Source: a virus
Reading direction: 5' to 3' (one strand)
Virus record (IMG/VR): IMGVR_UViG_3300032304_000176
Location: 1 to 59,814 of that record
Length of the DNA stretch: 59,814 bases
Of the stretch, positions 1-8,841 are shown one piece after another. Within the stretch, counting starts at the first letter, position 1. Each line of letters starts with the position of its first letter. Both the position numbers and the translations under genes were made by a program. A model generated the notes under the pieces. That model did no database searches. It was not told where the DNA came from and saw only the letters and a program-made list of their open reading frames with translations.

Positions 1-59
1 CAAATCCAAAGTCAACTGACATCCATTTTCGCAGTGCTGTTCGTGACAGGGTGGTTCTT

Positions 60-260
60 ATGGCTGATGATACTTCTAAGGACGAGCGTGACGTACCGTG
101 GTCTTTACTCATCGCCGTCATCGCTTTGTGTTTTGTGCTAGTGATTGCGCTCCCCGTCATGGGGGTCATGTACATGGATATGAATAATGCAACAGTAGCG
201 GCAATGGAAGAAATACGCAAAATGCGTGAACTACGCGCAAAAATATTATTGGGGGAATAA
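60..260 (+). CDS. Small single-span membrane protein at the head of the lysis genes
   Basis: This 66-residue protein has an acidic N-terminus (ADDTSKDERD), one hydrophobic segment at about residues 13-37 and a charged, probably helical C-terminus (EEIRKMRELRAK). I chose ATG 60 over the in-frame GTG 51 because AGGGTGG lies 5 bases upstream of it. The frame stays open to the window edge, so a longer form cannot be excluded. It is followed within 1 base by the next gene and lies just before a holin and a lysozyme. A role as spanin-like or accessory holin protein is inferred from that context and from topology only. No family was recognised. Confidence 0.6.
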   Translation: MADDTSKDERDVPWSLLIAVIALCFVLVIALPVMGVMYMDMNNATVAAMEEIRKMRELRAKILLGE

Positions 261-679
261 TGGGTGCGGTAGATAGGTATAAAAAATGGTCTGAAGATAA
301 CCCAAAAACCAAACTTGCCGCTGATCTAACGCCCGGTATTGGTGCTGCTACTTCTGTTGGAGATTCCGCTGTTGCGTTTAATGAAGGTAGGCATGGAGAT
401 GCCGCATTAGAACTTCTTGGTGTTGTACCCGGAGTTAAAGCATTACCTATGATAAATAAAGCATCTCGTGCGGCTCAAAAAATTAATAAAGCAAGGCAAG
501 CTGCTACAACAGCAGACAAAACAAGTGACACATTGCAGTATGTCGAAGGACGTAAGTCGGAGGATGATAAACCAGATTGGGCTACAGGCGGTATGAAAAA
601 AGGTGGCAAAGTACGTACAGCCTCACAACGTGCGGATGGTATAGCCCAGCGGGGCAAAACAAAAGGAAGGATTAAATAA
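260..679 (+). CDS. Protein of unknown function with basic C-terminal ADGIA-RGKTKG tail
   Basis: This 139-residue protein starts at an ATG behind GGGGGAATA. The middle (residues 25-62) is small-residue rich and mildly hydrophobic (GIGAATSVGDSA, LGVVPGVKAL). The end is strongly basic and holds a KKGG motif followed by ADGIAQRGKTKGR. Nearly the same tail occurs in the gene at 50820-51179, so the C-terminus looks like a module shared between structural-region proteins of this phage. Its stop overlaps the start of the next gene (TAATG). The function is not known; the tail may be a virion-association or processing signal, which is inference. Confidence 0.7.
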   Translation: MGAVDRYKKWSEDNPKTKLAADLTPGIGAATSVGDSAVAFNEGRHGDAALELLGVVPGVKALPMINKASRAAQKINKARQAATTADKTSDTLQYVEGRKSEDDKPDWATGGMKKGGKVRTASQRADGIAQRGKTKGRIK

Positions 680-1194
680 TGCTGACACTACTTTCAACAC
701 TTGTTAGTTTTTTGATGGGTGGCTTGCCCAAGATATTAGATTTATTTCAAGACAAGTCTGATAAGTCGCACGAACTTGCTCTTGCTAGGATGCAAACTGA
801 ACGGGAACTACAACTAGCCGCCGCAGGATACGTTGCCCAACAACAGATTGAAGCTATCAAGCTTGATGAGATAAAGACGCAGACAGCTTCTGCGGAGAAA
901 GTCTCGTTAATCGACGCACAATCTGCGGAGATGAGTGCCATATATGCCCACGACACAAGTCTTAATGAAGGTACATCCCAGTGGATGAAAGACTTCCGCG
1001 CTTCGGTGCGTCCTGTAATTACTTACGGATTCTTTTTTCTACTGGTAGGCATTGACGGCGTGTTGGCGTACAAAGGCTTGACTAGCGGCGTGGAATTTAA
1101 TGCGTTGGCTGACCAGCTATGGGATAACGAGACTCAAGCATTGTTTGCAAGCATCATAGCGTTCCATTTCGGCGGTAGGGCGTTTGGAAAATGA
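679..1194 (+). CDS. Holin of the three-transmembrane (GTA-type) family
   Basis: This 171-residue protein has a hydrophobic N-terminus (residues 1-17), a long charged alpha-helical middle (about 25-100) and two C-terminal hydrophobic segments (about 112-130 and 150-166). The end pattern RPVITY, then DNETQALFASIIAFHFGGRAF, is typical of the three-TM holins first defined in gene-transfer-agent clusters (PF11351-like). Holins make the inner-membrane lesion that lets the endolysin reach peptidoglycan. The next gene starts 4 bases before its stop (ATGATAA), so holin and lysozyme are translationally coupled. Confidence 0.85.
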   Translation: MLTLLSTLVSFLMGGLPKILDLFQDKSDKSHELALARMQTERELQLAAAGYVAQQQIEAIKLDEIKTQTASAEKVSLIDAQSAEMSAIYAHDTSLNEGTSQWMKDFRASVRPVITYGFFFLLVGIDGVLAYKGLTSGVEFNALADQLWDNETQALFASIIAFHFGGRAFGK

Positions 1195-1670
1195 TAAGCC
1201 TCAAGGCTTTAAAGATGATCTCTCATCACGAGGGAGTAAGGAATAAACCTTACCGGTGCCCAGCTAGGCTGTGGACGGTTGGCGTGGGGCATGTGATTGA
1301 CCCTAACCACGCAAGAGTACCGTTTGAACAGCGCAGTTATCTGGAAATTCCGGATGGCTGGAACCGCACATTTACAATGGAAGAAGTAGATGCCATACTT
1401 GCAAAAGACCTTGAGAGGTTTGAACGTGGAGTTCTTAAATATTGTCCTACTGCTGGCTCTAATCAAGGCTGGCTGGACAGTCTAGTCAGTTTTAGCTTCA
1501 ACGTGGGTTTGGGTACATTGCAACGCAGCACACTGCGACAAAAGCATAACCGGGGCGACTACCAAGGCGCAGCCGACGAATTTTTAAAATATTGTAAAGC
1601 TGGTGGTAAAGTCCTAAGAGGTCTTGAGAACCGCCGCAAAGACGAACGTTCAATCTATTTAGGGAACTAA
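1191..1670 (+). CDS. Endolysin, T4-type lysozyme (glycoside hydrolase family 24)
   Basis: This 159-residue muramidase should cut the beta-1,4 bond between N-acetylmuramic acid and N-acetylglucosamine. The catalytic signature is visible as E14, then 8 residues, C23, 5 residues, T29, the E-8-C/D-5-T pattern of GH24 phage lysozymes. The C-terminal half carries the usual FNVGLGTL and RGLENRRKDE stretches. There is no signal peptide or SAR segment, so it should depend on the holin encoded directly upstream, whose stop it overlaps. Length is normal for the family. Confidence 0.93.
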   Translation: MISLKALKMISHHEGVRNKPYRCPARLWTVGVGHVIDPNHARVPFEQRSYLEIPDGWNRTFTMEEVDAILAKDLERFERGVLKYCPTAGSNQGWLDSLVSFSFNVGLGTLQRSTLRQKHNRGDYQGAADEFLKYCKAGGKVLRGLENRRKDERSIYLGN

Positions 1671-1671
1671 C

Positions 1672-2652
1672 ATGGCAAGTACCTACTCACCCGACCTACG
1701 AATAGAACTGATTGCCAACGGCGAGAAGTCAGGGACGTGGGGCACCATCACCAATTTAAACCTCGGCACCATCATTGAAGATGCGATTGCGGGGGCGGCT
1801 ACAGTTACAACTTCTTCTGCTGCGCAAGCCTTGACGGTATTTAACGGCGCACAAGACCAAGCTCGGTGCTCAACCCTCGTATTAAACACGGTGGCTGGAT
1901 CAAACTACAACGTCTACGTGCCACCAGTTCCCAAGCTCTACGTTGTTAGAAACACCAGCGCAACCTACACCTGCACACTCTACGCAAGTACAGTATCAGG
2001 CAACACCACAGCGGCGGGTTCAGGTATTACGGTGCCGGTTTCAACCTCCATGATAGTGCGTTGCGACGGTACCAACATTGTTGACCAGACTAACTACATC
2101 AGTGGCGCGTTGGGTGTGGGCGGAAACTTTTCGGTGGCTGGAACGGCAACAGGCGTGACCCCAGCAGGGGGAGACAATAGCACTAAGTTTGCTACAACCG
2201 CGTTTGTTCAGAGTATTGCGGGTACGTCGTTTCCATCAGGCGGCATCATTATGTGGAACGGCTCGGTAGGTTCAATTCCTGCTGGCTGGGTTTTGTGCAA
2301 TGGCTCAAGCGGCACCCCAGATTTGCGCTCTAGATTTGTAGTAGGCGCAGGGTCTACGTACGCTGTCGGTGCGACAGGCGGTTCGGCGGATGCAACTCTT
2401 GTAAGCCACGACCACACATTCAGCGGGACTACGGGCAGTGTTGGAGATCACAACCACTCAATGCCGGGTAGTTCTACTGGCTCGGGAGGAAGTGGGGCAT
2501 TTGAGAATAGAAACCCATCCGGAACCAAACAAACAGGCGATGCTGGAGGCCACGACCACAGTTTTTCTGGCACCACATCTTCTCAAGGTTCGTCAGGTAC
2601 AAACGCAAACTTACCTCCGTACTACGCGCTTTGCTACATCATGAAACTATAA
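1672..2652 (+). CDS. Tail fibre/collar protein with C-terminal Tail Collar domain
   Basis: This 326-residue structural protein has an N-terminal 120 residues that form a fibre-attachment domain (SPDLRIELIANGEKSGTWG) found in many phage fibres. Residues about 180-326 match the phage Tail Collar (MdpB-like) domain: PAGWVLCNG, then TPDLRSRFVVGAG, a Gly/Ser/His region, and the closing LPPYYALCYIMKL. Paired HDH motifs (HDHTFSG, DHNHSMPG, HDHSFSG) recall metal-binding fibre shafts. It probably takes part in receptor binding at the tail. It begins 2 bases after the lysozyme and ends 10 bases before the next structural gene. Confidence 0.85.
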   Translation: MASTYSPDLRIELIANGEKSGTWGTITNLNLGTIIEDAIAGAATVTTSSAAQALTVFNGAQDQARCSTLVLNTVAGSNYNVYVPPVPKLYVVRNTSATYTCTLYASTVSGNTTAAGSGITVPVSTSMIVRCDGTNIVDQTNYISGALGVGGNFSVAGTATGVTPAGGDNSTKFATTAFVQSIAGTSFPSGGIIMWNGSVGSIPAGWVLCNGSSGTPDLRSRFVVGAGSTYAVGATGGSADATLVSHDHTFSGTTGSVGDHNHSMPGSSTGSGGSGAFENRNPSGTKQTGDAGGHDHSFSGTTSSQGSSGTNANLPPYYALCYIMKL

Positions 2653-2662
2653 GGAGCAGTAA

Positions 2663-4804
2663 ATGCCCTTGCAGAAATTACAGTTTCGCCCCGGAGTTAA
2701 CCGCGAAGGTACGACGCTTGCCAATGAAGGTGGTTGGTTTGAGTGCGACAAGGTGCGGTTTCGTTCTGGCTACCCTGAAAAAATTGGTGGCTGGGCTGCA
2801 ATTACTTACAGTACCTTTTTGGGCACGTGCCGATCATTGTGGAATTGGGTCACGCTAAAGGGCTACAACTTACTTGGCGTTGGCACACATCTAAAGTTCT
2901 ATGTAGAAAACGGCGGTACCTACTACGACATCACGCCTATTGGAGCAACAACCAACCCAATGGGTAACAACCCATTTGCTACAGCCTATTCAACGCTTAA
3001 CGGTGCTATTACTGCCACTGCCACAACAATTACGCTAACCAGCACTTCAACGTTCCCAACAATTGGTGGGCGTATAAAAATTGATTCAGAAGAAATGATC
3101 TATGCCGCCGTATCGGGCAGCACATTAACAGGTTTAACTCGTGGCGTTAACGGCACTACAGCGGCTACACATAGTACTGGGGCGGCAGTTGGCTGCGCTA
3201 CGTTAATTGTTACTGATGCTTCTCACGTGGTTGAGAATAATAGCTTTGTGGACTATAGCAACGTAACTACATTTAATGTGTTTACTTCCACAATAATGAA
3301 CACCAATGCGTCTACGCATGTACCAAGTTTCCAAATGCAGTACCTGTCTGGCACAACGTACGTAATCACCGTAACAGACCTAAGCACAGGGCAGTACGTA
3401 TACTCTACAGCAGCTACTACAGGCGGCGGCGCATCGGTTAAAGCTGAGTATGAGCTTGATGCGGGTTTAGAGATTTACTCTTTGGGTACAGGTTGGGGCG
3501 CAGGGCCTTGGTCACGCGGCACATGGGGTTCAGGCTACACCGGAGCGTCTACGGGCATTGGCTTGCAGTTACGTTTATGGAGCCAAGCTAACTTTGGTGA
3601 GATTCTTTTGTTCTCGCCTCGTGGTGGAGCTATTTACTACTGGGCACCGGGTGCTGCTGGTACGCCTGACTTTGCTACACGCGGCGCACTTGTTACGGGT
3701 TCTGAAGTTCCAGTACAAACTAATCAGGTTATGGTCTCGGATGCTACGCGTATTTGTATAGCGTTTGGCGCTACGTCGTATTCGTTTGATTCCCCTGCCA
3801 GTACGTTTGACCCGATGTTAATTCGTTGGTCGGTACAAGAAGATTACACCGATTGGTTGCCAGCAGTTACAAACCAAGCAGGTAGCTATAGGTTGTCGCA
3901 CGGCTCATTCATTGTTGGGGCGCTCCAGACTCGTCAAGAGATTTTGGTGTGGACAGATTCTACGATCTATTCTATGCAGTATCTGGGGCCTCCTTACGTT
4001 TGGGGCTTTAACTTACTGTCGGATAACATCTCCCTCATTTCGCCTAACGCTATGGCAACTGCCAACGGCGTTACTTACTGGATGGGTACAGATAAGTTCT
4101 ACATTTATTCAGGTCGTGTCGAGACGCTGCCATGTTCGCTGCGTCAGTATGTGTTTGACGATATTAATAGAGATCAATCGTTCCAATGCTTTGCTGGCAC
4201 AAACGAAGGCTATAGCGAAGTGTGGTGGTTTTATTGCTCAAAAGACTCCGATGCTGTTGGCCGGTATGTAATCTTTAACTACCTTGACCGCGTTTGGTAT
4301 TACGGCACGATGGATCGTTCTGCTTGGTTAGATAGCCCGTTACGTGAATTCCCACAGGCGGCTACGTTGAATAATCTTATTGTGTTTCACGAAGCAGCGG
4401 TTGATGACGGCACTACTAACCCACCTGCACCTATTGAGTCGTTTATTCAGTCGTCTGACTTTGATATTGGTGACGGGCACAACTACGGGTTTGTATGGCA
4501 GATCGTGCCAGATATTACATTTGACGGGTCAGATACAGCGTCGCCCGGCTTCCCATCGGTTAACTTCACGGTGCGCCCACGGCAAAATCCCGGTGCTAAC
4601 TATGGTATAGCGGACAACCCAGTGGTGGCATCAACGGTATCTTACGCGTCGCGTAATACATACAACGTACAACAATTTACCCAGTTAGTGAACACTCGCA
4701 TACGCGGCAGACAGATGGCGTTTAAGATTCAGTGCGATACGTTAGGCACTCAGTGGCAGTTAGGTACACCGCGAATTAATGTTAGACCTGACGGGAGACG
4801 CTAA
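2663..4804 (+). CDS. Large virion/tail protein, P22 gp10-like (packaged-DNA stabilisation) candidate
   Basis: This 713-residue protein starts behind AAGGAG. It opens with RPGVNREGTTLANEGGWFECDKVRFR, a start typical of large podophage structural proteins related to P22 gp10, and is rich in beta-prone Thr/Gly/Tyr/Trp stretches throughout. An inserted segment near residues 108-175 (TLTGLTRGVNGT region) looks like a small beta accessory domain. No enzymatic motif is visible. P22 gp10 joins the head-tail connector to the needle, and the position beside fibre and internal-virion genes fits a tail hub. The family assignment is from pattern memory and should be tested by profile search. Confidence 0.7.
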   Translation: MPLQKLQFRPGVNREGTTLANEGGWFECDKVRFRSGYPEKIGGWAAITYSTFLGTCRSLWNWVTLKGYNLLGVGTHLKFYVENGGTYYDITPIGATTNPMGNNPFATAYSTLNGAITATATTITLTSTSTFPTIGGRIKIDSEEMIYAAVSGSTLTGLTRGVNGTTAATHSTGAAVGCATLIVTDASHVVENNSFVDYSNVTTFNVFTSTIMNTNASTHVPSFQMQYLSGTTYVITVTDLSTGQYVYSTAATTGGGASVKAEYELDAGLEIYSLGTGWGAGPWSRGTWGSGYTGASTGIGLQLRLWSQANFGEILLFSPRGGAIYYWAPGAAGTPDFATRGALVTGSEVPVQTNQVMVSDATRICIAFGATSYSFDSPASTFDPMLIRWSVQEDYTDWLPAVTNQAGSYRLSHGSFIVGALQTRQEILVWTDSTIYSMQYLGPPYVWGFNLLSDNISLISPNAMATANGVTYWMGTDKFYIYSGRVETLPCSLRQYVFDDINRDQSFQCFAGTNEGYSEVWWFYCSKDSDAVGRYVIFNYLDRVWYYGTMDRSAWLDSPLREFPQAATLNNLIVFHEAAVDDGTTNPPAPIESFIQSSDFDIGDGHNYGFVWQIVPDITFDGSDTASPGFPSVNFTVRPRQNPGANYGIADNPVVASTVSYASRNTYNVQQFTQLVNTRIRGRQMAFKIQCDTLGTQWQLGTPRINVRPDGRR

Positions 4805-5133
4805 TGTCTACGGGTACAACCAAATTTCCTACGTTGCCGCTGGCTCCAATTCAGTACGACCAGAAGTATCAGGATCAGCTAAACACTATTTTGCGTCTGT
4901 ATTTCTCGCAACTAGACAACCCCGGCCCCAGTGCAGGTTCCACACGGCGCGTACTAAGCCCCATAAGTGGTATAGAAGAAGTTATCTCTGGGTACAACTT
5001 TAGCGAACTTAATGCGGTTACTGGAGCACGTCGTATAAGTTTGCCAACACAAGCTGACTTAGCCGCAGGTAGACTGCGTACTGGAGATTTGTACTACGAC
5101 ACCACAACATATATCTTAAAGATATCACCATGA
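4804..5133 (+). CDS. Small structural-module protein of unknown function
   Basis: This 109-residue protein starts at the ATG overlapping the previous stop (TAATG) and overlaps the next gene by four bases (ATGA), so all three are translationally coupled. It opens with a Pro/Tyr/Gln-rich segment (PLAPIQYDQKYQDQLNTILRL) and ends with LAAGRLRTGDLYYDTTTYILK, a C-terminus I associate with short virion proteins next to gp10-like genes. There is no catalytic motif, signal peptide or membrane segment. A tail-assembly role is inferred from position only. Confidence 0.7.
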   Translation: MSTGTTKFPTLPLAPIQYDQKYQDQLNTILRLYFSQLDNPGPSAGSTRRVLSPISGIEEVISGYNFSELNAVTGARRISLPTQADLAAGRLRTGDLYYDTTTYILKISP

Positions 5134-5507
5134 CCCCCGAAGATCGTGCCCTGATTATGGTGTATGAGTCTGTAAAGCATCGCTTAACAATTGGGCTGAC
5201 TGAGTATCTAGAGGCAGTAAAAGATTGGACTGTTATACCCCTGACCGAATCAGGGCGCGTTATAGGTGGTGTGTTAGTAAAAGATAACGAGATTCATGTA
5301 GGATATGGGGTTAAGCCAATTGGGTGTATTCGGGCGTATATTCGGGCCATACTCGGCGGTGTAATAGATAAATACGGCTACGCCGTAACTCAAGTACGTG
5401 AAGAAAACCAAGCTGGACTACGGTTCTGCGAAAGGTTAGGATTTGTCAAATTAAGCGCACAAAACGGTACAATACTGCTACGTTGCGACAGGAGTAATTA
5501 CGCATGA
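5130..5507 (+). CDS. GNAT-fold N-acetyltransferase-like protein
   Basis: This 125-residue protein has a GNAT pattern in its second half: VREENQAGLRFCERLGFVKL matches the N-x(2)-(A/S)-x(2)-(L/F)-(Y/C)-x(2)-LGF block that supports acetyl-CoA binding in the family. The classical Q/R-x-x-G-x-G/A loop is weak (KPIGCIRAYIRAILGG). Phage GNAT-like proteins of this size often sit among internal-virion genes, as here between a small structural gene and a 650-residue virion protein (ATGA overlaps on both sides). Substrate unknown. A structural rather than catalytic role is possible. Confidence 0.7.
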   Translation: MTPEDRALIMVYESVKHRLTIGLTEYLEAVKDWTVIPLTESGRVIGGVLVKDNEIHVGYGVKPIGCIRAYIRAILGGVIDKYGYAVTQVREENQAGLRFCERLGFVKLSAQNGTILLRCDRSNYA

Positions 5508-7456
5508 GAATACCAAATAAATTCAATGGTTATAGCCGTGATGGCATTCGTCTATACAACGACCCAGCTACGGCGGCTGCTATTGCGGCGGCGGGTACTA
5601 GTACTGGCACTATGGCGGGTACAACTTTGTTAGCAAGTGGGGCTGCTGCGGGAACTACCGCAACTATTGCTAGTAATATGGCACTTGCCAGTGGCATGAA
5701 TCTTGGGTCTAATCTCTACAACGCTGGCAGTGGCCTTAATAGTTTACTGAATAACGGAGTAGATCAAGCTGCGCTCCTTCCGGGCCAAATTGCCGCAACA
5801 ACTCCACCGGTTCCTACTGGGATAGCGTCTGGGTTTAATCCTGATCCTAGCAGTGCTGCTGAAAGGTATTTAGCGGGTTTACAAACTCCTACGCCACCAG
5901 CCTTTACGCCGGGTCAAGCGACGATGAACACTAACATATTAGGTTCCCCTGCGTTAAACCCTACGGCACAAATTACACCAACGGTTAATGCTGCTCCAGC
6001 GATGCGCAACGCTGCGGAAGTGTATGAGGCAGCGCGGCCTGTTTACCCACAAGGTATTGAAAGCTTAGCGCAAGGTCGTGGGTTTCCTTCGGTAGAAAGC
6101 ATAACTGCGGCTCCTGCTCCTGTTTCTGCTGCAACTGCTCCTGTTACTGAAGTGATAGCTGATCGAGCTACTAGTCCACTTCTTGAGCCTATTATTTCTG
6201 AACCCGGCACTTCTCCTGTAAAGTTAATTGAAAACCCCGTAGAAGGAAATGTTGTTACGATGGGCAGCAATCCAGCCGTTAAACCCGGCATGACGGGTAA
6301 TGCATACGACGATGCAAAAACATTATTTGGTAAACCTAATTGGCAGAACATAAAAGACTTTGCTTCTGAGCATCCTTATTTAACAGCAGGAGCTGGGTTA
6401 GCTGCATATCAACTACTAAAGCCTAAAGCTCCTGTAGAGAAAAAAGCCCCGGCACAAATTCGCCCATATACAAATACACGTACAGTTAGCCCAACGGCTA
6501 GTTACTACACTCCATACAGCGGCGCATCTACTGCCGAACGTAACTACTTTACTGGTGGGTTGCAAGCACTTCCTATATATGAAGCAGCAGAAGGTGGCTT
6601 AACAAGTCTGGCAGTAGGTGGCCCAATTGAAACCATGTCGGCTATGAACGCTGTTGGTGAGAACTTAAACTACCCGCAATCGCAATACCAGACCGACATT
6701 TATAGCAACCCCAACGTGCAACGTCCACAAATAACGAACATGATTGCGCCGTCAGGCGATGTGCCGGTTGACCAATACACAGGCGAGCAGAAGTTTGCTG
6801 ATGGTGGAGACACAGGCGGATACAAGTATTCTTACGATCCGAAGACACAGCAATTTACGCAATTGTCGGCACCGCAGCTAGCATCTGATATGTCCGACAC
6901 AGTAATAAATGGTTTAAACAGCACAAGTTACGGCAAACAAACCACACCAGTTGTAGCACCAAAACCGTTCACACCTGTAACTACAGGCGGTATAACTACG
7001 CCAGCAGTGCAATCAATGCCAGCCCCTATGCAGCAAGCCGCAGCGCCCATAGATATTCCAGCGTACCAAACTCCTGAGCAGCAATTAGGATTGGGCGGGT
7101 TTTACGACTACATGAACCAGCAACTAGGCGGTATGCGTGGGTATCAAGGTTTCGCAGAGGGTGGGCTTTCACATTTAGGAGGGTACTCAGATGGTGGACG
7201 ATTGCTCCGTGGGCCGGGTGATGGTGTCAGTGATTCTATCCCTGCTTCTATTGGTGACCGTCAGCCCGCTCGTCTTGCTGATGGCGAATTCGTTGTACCC
7301 GCCCGGATTGTGTCAGAAATTGGCAATGGCTCCACCGAAGCTGGTGCTCGTAAGTTGTATGCGATGATGGAACGTATACAGAACGCCCGTAAAAAGTCTG
7401 TAGGTAAAGGTAAAGTAGCTGTTAATAGTAAAGCAGATAAATACCTACCCGCATGA
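5504..7456 (+). CDS. Internal-virion/structural protein with repeated Gly-Gly motifs
   Basis: This 650-residue protein is low-complexity at the N-terminus (Ala/Thr/Gly, residues 20-75) and Pro/Ala-rich to about 240. An alpha-helical patch follows near residues 275-300. The C-terminal half carries several short Gly-Gly motifs (AEGGL twice, ADGGD, SDGGR). The last 80 residues, with ADGEFVVPARIVSEIGNGSTEAGARKLYAMM, form a compact block I recognise from other podophage virion proteins. No enzyme motif is seen. The neighbours (two GNAT-fold proteins and Gln-rich proteins) suggest a DNA-ejection or internal-core protein. Confidence 0.7.
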   Translation: MRIPNKFNGYSRDGIRLYNDPATAAAIAAAGTSTGTMAGTTLLASGAAAGTTATIASNMALASGMNLGSNLYNAGSGLNSLLNNGVDQAALLPGQIAATTPPVPTGIASGFNPDPSSAAERYLAGLQTPTPPAFTPGQATMNTNILGSPALNPTAQITPTVNAAPAMRNAAEVYEAARPVYPQGIESLAQGRGFPSVESITAAPAPVSAATAPVTEVIADRATSPLLEPIISEPGTSPVKLIENPVEGNVVTMGSNPAVKPGMTGNAYDDAKTLFGKPNWQNIKDFASEHPYLTAGAGLAAYQLLKPKAPVEKKAPAQIRPYTNTRTVSPTASYYTPYSGASTAERNYFTGGLQALPIYEAAEGGLTSLAVGGPIETMSAMNAVGENLNYPQSQYQTDIYSNPNVQRPQITNMIAPSGDVPVDQYTGEQKFADGGDTGGYKYSYDPKTQQFTQLSAPQLASDMSDTVINGLNSTSYGKQTTPVVAPKPFTPVTTGGITTPAVQSMPAPMQQAAAPIDIPAYQTPEQQLGLGGFYDYMNQQLGGMRGYQGFAEGGLSHLGGYSDGGRLLRGPGDGVSDSIPASIGDRQPARLADGEFVVPARIVSEIGNGSTEAGARKLYAMMERIQNARKKSVGKGKVAVNSKADKYLPA

Positions 7457-7884
7457 TTGAAGTCTCTATGGTTCCTACTCAGCATATAGATACGTGCTGG
7501 GAGCAGATAAAACCCTACATGGAGAAAGCCGCGAAGTACACGTATGGTAGATTTACGGCAGATGATATATACGATTCTATAGTAGAGCATGACTACCACC
7601 TGTGGGTAGCGTTTGATGAAGAAATAATATTGGGTGCCGTGGTTACGCAGTTCATGGTGTATCCCAAACGAAGAACACTTAGCATGACTTTTTGTGGGGG
7701 TACTCATCTACATGAGTGGAAAGGCCCGATGCTTGCATTACTACAAAGGTTTGCTGCGGATATGAATTGCGACGGGATTGAGGCTACGGCACGTAAAGGC
7801 TGGGCTAAAATTTTTAAATCTGATGGATATAAAGAACGCTGGGTAACTTTTGAGTTGCCAGTAAAAGGAGCAGAAAATGGGTAA
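7453..7884 (+). CDS. GNAT-like protein, T7 gp13-type internal-virion candidate
   Basis: This 143-residue protein has a sequence pattern (HLWVAFDEEIILGAVVTQFMVYPKRRTLSMTFCGGTHLHEW, then a helix and RKGWAKIFKSDGYKERWVTFEL) that fits the degenerate acetyltransferase fold seen in T7 gp13-like virion proteins. The acetyl-CoA loop is not well kept, so catalysis is doubtful. It overlaps both neighbours by a few bases. It is the second GNAT-fold gene in 3 kb. A role in assembling the internal core is inferred from synteny with other podophages. Confidence 0.65.
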   Translation: MIEVSMVPTQHIDTCWEQIKPYMEKAAKYTYGRFTADDIYDSIVEHDYHLWVAFDEEIILGAVVTQFMVYPKRRTLSMTFCGGTHLHEWKGPMLALLQRFAADMNCDGIEATARKGWAKIFKSDGYKERWVTFELPVKGAENG

Positions 7885-8839
7885 AGGCGGCGGCGGAGGC
7901 CAACAACCTACTAGTCAAAGTGTAACGCAGAGCAACATTCCTGAATACGCGAGGCCGTATGCTGAGCGCATGCTGGGTAAAGCAGAAGCGTTAACAGAGA
8001 CTCCATACCAAGCATATGGCGGTGAGCGCATTGCTGGGTTTAATAACCTACAGAATCGAGCATTCCAAGAAGCTGCTAATCTTGGGCCATCGCAGCAGTT
8101 AGGTATTGGTACACAGTTAGCCGGTATGTCTGGTCTTGGCTCGTTGCAAGCAGGGCAGAACTACCAGAACATGGCAACTAATCCGTACGCTATGCAGTCG
8201 TACATGTCGCCGTATATACAAAATGCGTTAGCCCCTCAGATGCAGGAAGCAGCGCGTCAGTCAGATATTCAAGGACAGCAAAACGCTGGGCAAGCAGCTA
8301 GAGCGGGTGCCTTTGGTGGGTCACGGTTTGGTCTACAAGAAGCGGAACGCCAACGCAATCTGGCTACTATGCAGAATTCGATTTACGGTACAGGGATGCA
8401 GAATGCGTTCCAGAACGCCCAGCAAGCGCAGCAGTTTGGCGCAACATTAGGTTTGCAAGGTATGGGACAAGGTCTGCAAGCTGCTAATACGTTGGGGCAG
8501 TTAGGTCAGACTCAGTTTGGTCAGCAACAAGCGGCTATGCAAGCTCGTGCAGCGGCAGGTCAACAACAGCAAGATTTGGAACAACAGAAGTTGGGTCAGC
8601 AGTACCAAGACTTTCTTACTCAGCGTGGCTACCCACAGCAGCAGTTGTCGTACATGTCGGATATGCTTCGTGGACTTCCGCTTTCTGGGCAAACGCAACA
8701 ACAATACACGGCACCTGCTTCTATGCTGGCAACCGCTGGTGGTCTAGGCGCTATGTATCTCGGCGCACAAAGAGCGTTCGGTAAAAAAGAAGGTGGGTTA
8801 ATGGGCATGGCTCTAGATAACATGGTGAATGGTAAATAA
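7877..8839 (+). CDS. Gln/Ala-rich internal-virion (DNA ejection) protein candidate
   Basis: This 320-residue protein has a start set by AAAGGAGCAGAAA. The N-terminus is polyglycine (GKGGGGGQQ). Residues 20-240 are dominated by Gln, Ala and Gly in helical heptad-like stretches (AARQSDIQGQQNAGQAARAG, QQQQDLEQQKLGQQYQDF). A short hydrophobic segment near residue 285 is followed by KKEGGLMG, one of the recurring Gly-Gly motifs. Composition and place resemble ejection proteins of podophages (P22 gp7/gp16 and T7 gp14 class), but no direct homology can be shown by eye. Confidence 0.6.
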   Translation: MGKGGGGGQQPTSQSVTQSNIPEYARPYAERMLGKAEALTETPYQAYGGERIAGFNNLQNRAFQEAANLGPSQQLGIGTQLAGMSGLGSLQAGQNYQNMATNPYAMQSYMSPYIQNALAPQMQEAARQSDIQGQQNAGQAARAGAFGGSRFGLQEAERQRNLATMQNSIYGTGMQNAFQNAQQAQQFGATLGLQGMGQGLQAANTLGQLGQTQFGQQQAAMQARAAAGQQQQDLEQQKLGQQYQDFLTQRGYPQQQLSYMSDMLRGLPLSGQTQQQYTAPASMLATAGGLGAMYLGAQRAFGKKEGGLMGMALDNMVNGK

Positions 8840-8841
8840 TC

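Noticed and set aside
1-141. Hydrophobic frame open from the left edge to 141
   Set aside because: Overlaps the better supported gene at 60-260 in another frame; no start is visible inside the window and its end lacks context.
7261-7707. 148-residue - strand frame over two virion genes
   Set aside because: Spans a gene junction antisense and lacks a start site; the + strand genes have clear coupling.
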